The notes below the pieces were generated by a model, which saw only the letters and a list, made by a program, of their open reading frames with translations, did not search any database and had not been told where the DNA came from. A DNA stretch of 40,375 nt, taken from Deltaproteobacteria bacterium. GTDB lineage: Bacteria; Myxococcota_A; UBA9042. Below are positions 34,541 to 40,375 of the stretch, one piece after another. The translations under genes and the position numbers were made by a program. Positions within the stretch are counted from its first letter, which is position 1, and every line of letters starts with the position of its first letter. The stretch is taken from assembly GCA_016218865.1 (NCBI GenBank), contig JACRCU010000354.1, forward strand, positions 1 to 40,375, written 5' to 3'.

Positions 34541-34690
34541 CTAGAGCGTCAATCAGAAACCTCCGAGCCCCCGAGCAACGGAACTCCCTTCGGACGAAAG
34601 CTCAAGGATGCTGGGTGGGTCGCAAGCGGGCGCTGCCGCGACCCGCCGCGACGTGAACCCCTAGATTCGGGTTTCTGATCGGTGCTCTAG
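34541..34690. mobile_element. 150-bp MITE with 22-bp terminal inverted repeats and TA ends
   Basis: The left end CTAGAGCGTCAATCAGAAAC and the inverted right end CTAGAGCACCGATCAGAAAC match except at four bases, continuing as CC on both sides. The TA next to GAGC at each border would be the target duplication of an IS630/Tc1-mariner-type transposase. There is no coding capacity, so it would have moved with a transposase supplied elsewhere. No second copy is in the window. Confidence 0.7.
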
Positions 34691-34789
34691 CCGGCCGTCC
34701 CCCGGCGCACCAAGAACCTTTGCTCAACGGCAGCTTGCCGCCTGTCTGCTCGCGGATGGTGGCTTGCACCGCCACCAACAAGCCATCAC

Positions 34790-35222
34790 CCCCGACCCGC
34801 ATCAGGGGTAGCGGCCGTGCCTCCGTGCCGGCCGCCCCACCCCGGCCACTTGCCCAGCGCGCACTTGTCGGTGGTAGACGCCGGGCGGCATTGCCGGTCT
34901 GGGCTGGCTGCCGGCATCGGATGGCCCTTGCCAGTTGTCGCCGTCCCAAACGAACCCCACCGGGTAGCAACCGCGGCCAGCGCGACGAACTTGGTCTGCG
35001 GTGGCGGGCACAGGCCGAGGTCGCACTCGCACCAGCTCTGGCGGGCGTCGCTGACGCCGAGGATCCGCACGCTGACGGCGAAGCCACGGTAAGTCACCTG
35101 CGGCGGGCCGTTGCCCATGTTGGCGTCGTTGGCCCAGACGTTGGCCGTGGCGCTGCCGGAGCCGGTGTCGGCGCTGCTGTCGGTGGTCGCCGGTGCCGGA
35201 GCGCAGCCAGGGGTCGCGGTCG
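34790..35222 (-). pseudogene. broken lipoprotein gene behind the thiolase
   Basis: Directly after the thiolase stop one frame reads [19 protein letters not shown], the usual look of a lipoprotein just past its lipid-bearing Cys. It continues [19 protein letters not shown], then [20 protein letters not shown]. The sensible text then jumps frame near 34970 to [19 protein letters not shown] and [13 protein letters not shown]. No start codon or signal peptide is left: the frame runs back into the thiolase gene. So the gene has lost its 5' end and carries at least one frameshift. The family is not recognised. Confidence 0.5.
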
Positions 35223-36458
35223 CTACACCCGCTCGAGGATGGTGGCGATGCCCTGTCCGCCGCCGATGCACATGGTCACCAGGGCGGTGGCCAGGCCGCG
35301 GCGCTCCAGCTCGTCGAGCGCGGTGCCGAGCAGCATGGCCCCGGTGGCGCCGAGCGGGTGGCCGAGGGCAATTGCGCCGCCGTTGACGTTGACGCGACTC
35401 GGGTCGATGTTCAGGCGGCGGATGGTCTCGAGCGGCACGACGGCAAAGGCCTCGTTGATCTCCCACAAGTCGATGTCGCCCACGGACATCCCGGCCTGCT
35501 TCAAGGCCTTTTGGCTGGCCGGTGCCGGCGCGGTCAGCATCAGCACCGGCTCGGCCGCCAGCACCGCCATCGCCCGGATGCGCGCCCGCGGCCGCAGCCC
35601 CGATCGCTGGGCAAACGCCTGCGAACCGACCAGCACCGCCGCCGCGCCATCGACGATACCCGAGGAATTGCCCGCGGTATGCACGTGGGCGATCGCCGGG
35701 GTGTCGGGGTAGTTGCGCAGGGCAATCTGGTCGAGACTGGCGCCGTCGGGCCCGGGCACGTGCGCGCCCATCGCCTCGAAGGCGGCCGGCAGCTTGGCCA
35801 GGCTCTCGGCTGTCGTTTCGGGCCGCGGATTCTCGTCGCGGTCCAGCAGCACCGCCCCGGTCGCCGGATCGCGCACGGCAAACAGGCTGCGGCCAAAGCG
35901 GTTTTCGGCCATCGCCGCGCCGGCCTTGCGCTGGGAGTCGGCGGCAAAGGCGTCCAGTTCTTCGCGACGGATCCCTTCGCGGGCCGCGACCAGATCGGCG
36001 CTGATCCCCTGCGGCACCTGGAAGATTTTCTTGCGCAGATTCTCGTGGTTGCCGTCGATGCCCGCGCCGTCGGAGCCGATCGGCTGGCGCGACATGCTCT
36101 CGACGCCGCCGCCGATGACCAAGTCCTGCACGCCGGCCAGCACGCCCATCGCCGCGAAATTGACCGCCTGCTGCCCCGAGCCGCAGAAGCGGTTGAGGGT
36201 CACGCCGGCGACGTGCTGTGGCAACCCCGCGTGCATCACCGCGTTTTTGGCGATGTTGCCGCCCTGCTCGCCGGCCTGCGACACGCAGCCGATGATGACG
36301 TCGTCGATCTGCTGGGCGTCGGCGCCGGTCACCGCCAACAGCTGCTGCAGCGTCTGGGCCAGCAGCTCTTGCGGATGCAGCTGCGACAGGGCGCCCTTGC
36401 CGGCGCGACCGCGGCCGCGCGGCGTGCGCACGGCACCAAAAACATAGGCGTTCGTCAT
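35223..36458 (-). CDS. acetyl-CoA acetyltransferase / thiolase
   Basis: A 411-residue thiolase that condenses or cleaves acyl-CoA (beta-oxidation or acetoacetyl-CoA formation). The ATG has GGGAGGAG 7-8 nt upstream. The active-site nucleophile Cys is in [10 protein letters not shown], the His in [15 protein letters not shown], and the second Cys in [17 protein letters not shown] is the family NEAF motif. The C-terminal GIATILERV is slightly unlike the usual GGGQGIAxxxE ending but complete. The neighbouring cyclase is on the same strand, 168 bp upstream; no other beta-oxidation genes are present. Substrate chain length cannot be told from sequence. Confidence 0.93.
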   Translation of the reverse strand: MTNAYVFGAVRTPRGRGRAGKGALSQLHPQELLAQTLQQLLAVTGADAQQIDDVIIGCVSQAGEQGGNIAKNAVMHAGLPQHVAGVTLNRFCGSGQQAVNFAAMGVLAGVQDLVIGGGVESMSRQPIGSDGAGIDGNHENLRKKIFQVPQGISADLVAAREGIRREELDAFAADSQRKAGAAMAENRFGRSLFAVRDPATGAVLLDRDENPRPETTAESLAKLPAAFEAMGAHVPGPDGASLDQIALRNYPDTPAIAHVHTAGNSSGIVDGAAAVLVGSQAFAQRSGLRPRARIRAMAVLAAEPVLMLTAPAPASQKALKQAGMSVGDIDLWEINEAFAVVPLETIRRLNIDPSRVNVNGGAIALGHPLGATGAMLLGTALDELERRGLATALVTMCIGGGQGIATILERV

Positions 36459-36626
36459 CGCTCGCTCCTCCCGGATGGTGGCCTGGGCGCCTGCGTCGGG
36501 GCGCGGCGTAGGTTGGCGCGACTCGGGGGCTTTTGGCAAGGAGCGCTGGCGTCGCGGTCGAGGACGGCGCAACCGCTGGACGAGGTGACGCCCGTGGGCG
36601 GGCTGGCGGTTGGCGGCACGCGCTGC

Positions 36627-37826
36627 TCAGGAACTCGGCGTCGTTTCGAGGTAGTAGAGCGACATCAGCCCCTTGCCCTTGACCTCGACCTCGCCGCGCG
36701 GCTGCAGCGCGAAGCCCTCGCCGAGCAGGGCGGCGGTTTCGGCCGACACCTGGATGCGTCCGGGCTCGCCGTGCGATTCCATGCGGCTGGCGGTATTGAC
36801 CGTGTCGCCCCACAGGTCGTATGCCAGGCGGGCCGTGCCGATGACGCCGGCCACCGCCTGCCCGTAGTGGATGCCGATGCGCAGCCCAAAGGCCGTGCCA
36901 TCCTGGCGGGGGATCGCCGCCGCAACCTCGCGCAGCGCCAAGGCAAAGCGTGCCAGGGCCGCGGCGTGGTCGTGGCGAAAGGTCGGCACACCGGCAGCGA
37001 CCATGTAGGCGTCGCCGATGGTCTTGATTTTCTCGACGCCGTGCTCGGCGGCCAGGGCGTCGAAGCGGCGAAACACGGCGTTGAGGTCCCGGACCAGCTG
37101 GGCGGGGCTGACCTCGGCCGAATACTTGGTAAAGCCAACGATATCGGCGAACAACACGCTGACCTGATCGTGGGCGTCGGCGATGTCGGACGCGCCGGCC
37201 TTGAGCTGGGCGGCGATTCGGCCCGGCAACATGTTGTCGATCAGGTCGTCCGAACGGGCCCGCTCGACCTTGATCCGGTGCATGAACCACGCCGCGGCGG
37301 CGAACACCACCGTCAGCGACGCGCCGATGTTCATCGCATAGAACAGCGAGCGCATGGTGGCGCTGACCGGCAGCGGCGCGCCGAGCAGGGCCGGCTGAGC
37401 GATCACCGAAATCAGCACGATGACCAGGAATTGCGCCAGCCACAGCACCGCGTGGCGCAGCGGCAGGAACATCAGCGCACCGATCGGCCCCAAGAAGCTC
37501 CACGAAATGACGAAGCCCGAGCTGTGGATGCTGCCGATGCTCCAGCCGATGAGCGCCGAAACCCACGTGATGCAGCCGAGTTGTGCGTAGACCAGCAGCT
37601 GATGGTTGCGCCGGCGATGGGCGACGGCGACGGCGGCGCCGACCACGACCACGAAACCGAGCGGCAAGGCCATGGTCAGGCCCCAGCCAAATGCCGCCCA
37701 GTACAGCGCGCTCCACACCAGCCCGCAGCCGCAGCAACTCAGCGCAATGATGAGGATCAGCAGCTTGGCGAAGCGGAGTTCGTCGCTGTCGTCGGGGCGT
37801 CGGGCAAAGGCGGCCAGGCCGGGCAT
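36627..37826 (-). CDS. class III adenylate cyclase with N-terminal membrane domain
   Basis: A 399-residue membrane enzyme making cyclic AMP from ATP. The ATG (MPGLAAFARR) has GGAG 7 nt upstream. Six hydrophobic helices span residues 20-185, followed by a short coiled linker (MHRIKVERARSDDLIDNMLP). The catalytic domain is about residues 215-395. The metal-binding Asp are in VLFADIVGFTKYS and IGDAYMVAAG. Lys in EKIKTIGDAYM and Asp in YDLWGDTVNTASRM are at the positions that select adenine, so adenylate rather than guanylate cyclase. The transition-state Asn/Arg are in NTASRM. The N-terminal domain could sense a membrane signal. It fits the CRP/FNR-type control suggested elsewhere but there is no direct link. 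Confidence 0.9.
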   Translation of the reverse strand: MPGLAAFARRPDDSDELRFAKLLILIIALSCCGCGLVWSALYWAAFGWGLTMALPLGFVVVVGAAVAVAHRRRNHQLLVYAQLGCITWVSALIGWSIGSIHSSGFVISWSFLGPIGALMFLPLRHAVLWLAQFLVIVLISVIAQPALLGAPLPVSATMRSLFYAMNIGASLTVVFAAAAWFMHRIKVERARSDDLIDNMLPGRIAAQLKAGASDIADAHDQVSVLFADIVGFTKYSAEVSPAQLVRDLNAVFRRFDALAAEHGVEKIKTIGDAYMVAAGVPTFRHDHAAALARFALALREVAAAIPRQDGTAFGLRIGIHYGQAVAGVIGTARLAYDLWGDTVNTASRMESHGEPGRIQVSAETAALLGEGFALQPRGEVEVKGKGLMSLYYLETTPSS

Positions 37827-38328
37827 GATTGGGCTCCGAAACGGCGGGGTGGGGTCGCGAACGTGCCATGAAGTCCGCGAATCGTACAGTCGACGCCGTG
37901 GAAGCCGGCGCCACCATTGCACTGCTGCCGACGGCACGCCGTGGCGTCAGGTGCTGCGTCGTCCGCAGGGCCGCGGAGCGAACCGTTTCTCCGCGCTTGC
38001 TTGCTGCGCGCAGGGAACGACGAACCCGGTGGCAGCGTGGTCCATTTCTACGCGTGAAACTGGGCCAATGCCTGGGTCGGCCGAGGACAAAATCAGCGCA
38101 GCTCAGGGAGTTGTGCCACAAGTTGCGGCGCCGCAACTTGTTCGCCGCGGACCGGCAACCGCGCGCAAGGCCGGCGCTGGTGTGCTACCGGCAGGGACGG
38201 GCAGGCCGGCTACGACGGCGTCGCTAGCTGCAGCGCCGCCCGCAGGCCGGGCCTCCGTGCCGGCCGCTCCACCCCGGCCGCTCCACAGCCTAGGTGGAAT
38301 CCAAGCATCGGATCAGAAAGAGTCTCCC
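37827..38328. other. 500-bp stretch without a convincing gene
   Basis: A plus-strand frame from 37868 (MKSANRTVDAVEAG) is open for 120 codons but Arg-rich and without family features. A strong inverted repeat at 38118-38141 is listed separately. A 29-bp segment, GCCTCCGTGCCGGCCGC and following (38251-38279), recurs with one mismatch at 34819-34847 in the broken lipoprotein gene. The cyclase promoter should lie at the left end. Confidence 0.4.
38118..38141. other. 11-bp perfect inverted repeat with 2-nt centre
   Basis: ACAAGTTGCGG and CCGCAACTTGT flank a central CG. The tiny centre fits a protein-binding palindrome or cruciform better than an RNA hairpin. It lies in a gene-free stretch 290 bp upstream of the cyclase start and is not next to any obvious promoter. 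Confidence 0.45.
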
Positions 38329-38620
38329 TTACGGCACCTTGGCACACCCCACGCACACGGTCTTGAACGTCGTCACGTCGCACATGGGCACCTTGTTGTC
38401 GGTGCCCAGGCAGGACGAGCCCGGCGCAAAGGCCGCCGCGCAGCCGGTCTTGGGGTTGCAGTTGTCGGTGGTCTTGTCGCAGCTGTCGTCGGTGCAGACG
38501 TTGGCGTCGGTGCAGGGCTTGGCCGTGCCCGCCTTGCACGCGGCGGCCCGCGCCGAGCAGCCGGGCAACTGCGTCCGCCAAGTGCAGATACTGCCGACCC
38601 TTTACCAGCGACCCCGGATC
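38329..38620 (-). pseudogene. orphan Cys-rich repeat plus 3'-end cassette, copy 3
   Basis: Here the 43-residue tail is still in frame with a Cys-rich unit: CTWRTQLPGCSARAAAC, PCTDANVCTDDSCDKTT, CNPKTGCAAAFAPGSSC and TVCVGCAKVP before the stop. There is no ribosome-binding site, signal peptide or body upstream; the frame fades at about 38620, where the promoter of the toxin-antitoxin pair begins on the other strand. It shows how the tail joins to the CTDDxCD repeat in an intact gene. Confidence 0.6.
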
Positions 38621-38636
38621 CGCTAGCATTTCGCTG

Positions 38637-38651
38637 TTCGCGATTCGCGAA
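38637..38651. promoter_or_regulatory. palindromic operator candidate of the toxin-antitoxin pair
   Basis: TTCGCGATTCGCGAA is a perfect 7-1-7 palindrome ending 14 bp before the GTG start of the antitoxin-like gene, with a weak -10-like TAGCAT just upstream. Antitoxins of AbiEi type repress their own operon by binding such repeats. Confidence 0.5.
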
Positions 38652-38665
38652 ACGCGAGTGACGAC

Positions 38666-39178
38666 GTGCTGAAGCCGCAAGACATCTTCGCCCTGGTCGG
38701 CCTGCAGGTCCTGGCTACCGCTGGCGAACAGGCTGTACCCCTGCAGCGACTCGCGAGTCTCATCCGCCTCTCTGGGTCGGAGACGCATGCCGCCTTGGCC
38801 CGGCTTGAGCAATGCCAGCTGCTCGCGGCGACCACGCTGCCGCTGCGGGAACCGAATGCCGCAAACTTCTTGGAGTTCGCCGAGCACGGCTTGCGCTACG
38901 TCTTTCCTGCCGAGTACGGGCCGCCTACGCGAGGGGTGCCGACGGCCTCGGCCGCGGTGCCCGGCCTGGCGCCGCCCAACCCGCCGCTGGTGTGGCCGAT
39001 GGAGAGCGGCGATGCGTACGGCCCCGCGCTCAAGCCACTGTACCGGACCGTGCCAGAGGCCTGCTTGCTGGACCCTCGTCTGCATGGGGCCCTGGCCGCC
39101 GTGGACTGCCTGCGGGTGGGGCGCGCACGCGAGCGGCAGGCCGGCATGGCGACGCTGCGGGAGTTGTTCGCGCCATGA
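38666..39178 (+). CDS. AbiEi-like antitoxin / winged-helix regulator candidate
   Basis: A 170-residue protein starting at GTG (VLKPQDIFALVGLQVLA). The first 70 residues look like a winged helix: QRLASLIRLSGSETHAALARLEQCQLL has the helix-turn-helix rhythm of MarR/AbiEi-type antitoxins. The C-terminal half is Pro-rich, then helical (LHGALAAVDCLRVGRARERQAGMATLREL). The assignment rests on this fold and on the ATGA overlap with a nucleotidyltransferase gene, the usual order antitoxin then toxin. It would neutralise the toxin and repress the operon through the palindrome before its start. Confidence 0.65.
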   Translation: MLKPQDIFALVGLQVLATAGEQAVPLQRLASLIRLSGSETHAALARLEQCQLLAATTLPLREPNAANFLEFAEHGLRYVFPAEYGPPTRGVPTASAAVPGLAPPNPPLVWPMESGDAYGPALKPLYRTVPEACLLDPRLHGALAAVDCLRVGRARERQAGMATLRELFAP

Positions 39179-39867
39179 ACGCAGCCCACTACCTTGGAGC
39201 CGTCGCAGACGCGCTGGCCGCCGCCGGAGTCGACGCCGTGTTTGTGGGCGGAGCGACGATTGGCCTCTACCTGGATCCCGCGGGCGCCGCGGCGGCCCGG
39301 GCAACCGAAGACGTGGACTGCATTGTCGACTGCGCCGCACTGGCCGACTACGACGACGTCAGCGAGAGGCTGCGGGCTGGCGGCTTTTCCCATTGCCTGG
39401 ACGAAGATGCGCCGAACTGCCGGTGGGTGCTCGACGTGGGGCCGGGAGTGCAGGTGATGGTCGATGTCATGCCCACCGGCGATATCCTCGGGTTCGCAAA
39501 TCGCTTTTATCCGGGTGCGGTCGCATCGGCCAAGGCACGCCAGGTTGGCAGGTCGCGCGTGCGTTTGCCGACGGCCGGATTTGCGTTGGCCACCAAGGTG
39601 GCTGCGTGGCAGGGTCGTGGCCGAAATGACCCCTTTGCCAGCAAGGACTTCGAGGACATCATCGCCCTGGCCGACGGGTGCTGGGAGCTCCTGGCGTCGG
39701 TCGACGAACTGCCTGGACCGGTCCGCGCGGAGGTGGCCGCCGAGCTGAGGCGCCTGCTGGGTCGCTCCGACATTCGCGCGCTTGTGCAGGGGACCGTACC
39801 GCAGCCGGCTACCGCGGCACGAGTACAAGGATGCTTGGCGACGCTCCGGGCGATTGCCGCAGGCTAA
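39175..39867 (+). CDS. AbiEii-type nucleotidyltransferase toxin candidate
   Basis: A 230-residue member of the DNA polymerase beta-type nucleotidyltransferase fold. VDAVFVGGATIGLYL has the Gly-Gly motif, and ATEDVDCIVDC holds the paired Asp that bind metal (TxDxD). VLDVGPGVQVMVDVMPTGD gives the third acidic residue. ALATKVAAWQGRGRNDPFASKDFEDIIAL matches the KxxAxxxRxxxKDxxDxxxL part typical of AbiEii/nucleotidyltransferase toxins, which transfer nucleotides to RNA such as tRNA. It overlaps its partner by 4 bp (ATGA) and has no signal peptide. The ATG at the overlap is the only start in keeping with family length. Confidence 0.8.
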   Translation: MNAAHYLGAVADALAAAGVDAVFVGGATIGLYLDPAGAAAARATEDVDCIVDCAALADYDDVSERLRAGGFSHCLDEDAPNCRWVLDVGPGVQVMVDVMPTGDILGFANRFYPGAVASAKARQVGRSRVRLPTAGFALATKVAAWQGRGRNDPFASKDFEDIIALADGCWELLASVDELPGPVRAEVAAELRRLLGRSDIRALVQGTVPQPATAARVQGCLATLRAIAAG

Positions 39868-40079
39868 CTCTCAAGCACGGCATGCGACGCGGACCACCGA
39901 ACCCTGGGCCGTAGAAGGCGTGGCTCGACGCAGTTTCCACAGCGGTCGAATTCACCCAGTCCGGGCAACGGCGGCGCGCGGCCTGACGGGGACGAGACGC
40001 CTGCGTTGACTCGGGAGCGGTTCGGGTCCCGGCACCGGCACCGGTTCGGCCCTCCACTGGGCGCCGCAGCTGCAGGCCC

Positions 40080-40375
40080 CGCGCAAAGGCCGCCGCGCAG
40101 CCGGTCTTGGGGTTGCAGGCGTCGGCGGTGCAGCTGCATCCGTCGTTGCACAGTACCGCGGCGCCACCGGCGCACTTGCCCTGCGCGCACACGTCGTTGA
40201 GCGTACAGGGATTGCCGTCGCTGCAGGTGGTGCCCGCAGCACGAATCGGTGTCCTTCCGTAACCTTATAGACCAGGTAGGCGCCAATGTCCGTCTCGCGG
40301 TCCCCCACCGTCACGACCCGCGACCACACCGCGTCGAGTCGCTCGCGGACCACCTCGTCGGTTCGCTGCCACTTG
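40080..40375 (-). pseudogene. Cys-rich repeat protein, frameshifted and cut by the right edge
   Basis: From the edge one frame reads QRTDEVVRERLDAVW, SRVVTVGDRETDIGAYLV and YKVTEGHRFVLRA, a protein-like stretch. Near 40230 the sensible text moves to another frame: GTTCSDGNPCTLNDVC, AQGKCAGGAAVLCNDGCSC and TADACNPKTGCAAAFARG. This is a Cys-rich unit followed by the first 36 nt of the orphan tail cassette, after which similarity stops. So the gene has a frameshift and a lost 3' end. The 210 bp between this and the toxin gene hold nothing I recognise. Confidence 0.5.

Noticed and set aside
37829-38227. Plus-strand open frame upstream of the cyclase
   Set aside because: Arg-rich, no family features, contains the 11-bp inverted repeat, and overlaps the cyclase start region.
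1-40375. tRNA, rRNA and riboswitches
   Set aside because: I looked for tRNA arms and conserved rRNA stretches and saw none; no riboswitch consensus was recognised. A covariance-model scan would be needed to be sure.

Overview
The window is high-GC DNA from a Gram-negative bacterium. The closest style I know is Myxococcota or another deltaproteobacterial-grade lineage. The reasons are Asp/Ala-rich linkers behind lipoprotein signal peptides, tandem Cys-rich surface repeats, multiheme cytochromes with C-x4-CH motifs, FHA and class III cyclase signalling proteins, and IS91-type remnants. This placement is an inference; there is no rRNA or marker gene here.

Bases 1-13811 are an electron-transfer region. 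A porin gene and an octaheme hydroxylamine-oxidoreductase-like cytochrome (cut by the left edge) form a minus-strand operon. A 540-bp control region carrying a near-consensus FNR/Dnr-type site separates them from a divergent 9.7-kb gene. That gene encodes a 3233-residue lipoprotein with fifteen tandem five-haem modules plus a C-terminal block, 83 candidate haem motifs in all. Every module carries the same unusual C-x3-CH motif. A small tetrahaem c3-type cytochrome and a glutathione S-transferase lie beyond it. Together these could move electrons across the periplasm and outer membrane to the cell surface; that role is inferred.

Bases 14202-19426 hold an unrecognised 183-residue protein, an exported protein with a Cys-rich tail, a DUF1801 protein, a permuted papain-like hydrolase, an FHA/zinc-ribbon protein and a 35-residue Lys-rich protein. 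Bases 19594-25376 are a nucleotide-sugar/polysaccharide cluster: methyltransferase, RfbA, GT2, WecE-type aminotransferase, and an opposing GT-C-like membrane protein.

Bases 25659-33568 are a decayed accessory region. Lipoprotein and Cys-rich genes alternate with orphan copies of a 132-nt 3'-end cassette and two copies of a dispersed repeat, one of them joined to an IS91-type transposase remnant. Bases 33720-38328 hold a DUF4160/DUF2442 pair with an in-frame amber codon, a 150-bp MITE, a broken lipoprotein gene, an acetyl-CoA acetyltransferase and a membrane adenylate cyclase. Bases 38329-40375 contain another orphan tail, an AbiE-like toxin-antitoxin pair with a palindromic operator candidate, and a frameshifted Cys-rich gene at the right edge.

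The strongest candidates for something undescribed are the giant modular cytochrome with its systematic C-x3-CH motif and its internal codon signature, and the reiterated orphan 3'-end cassettes of Cys-rich surface proteins.
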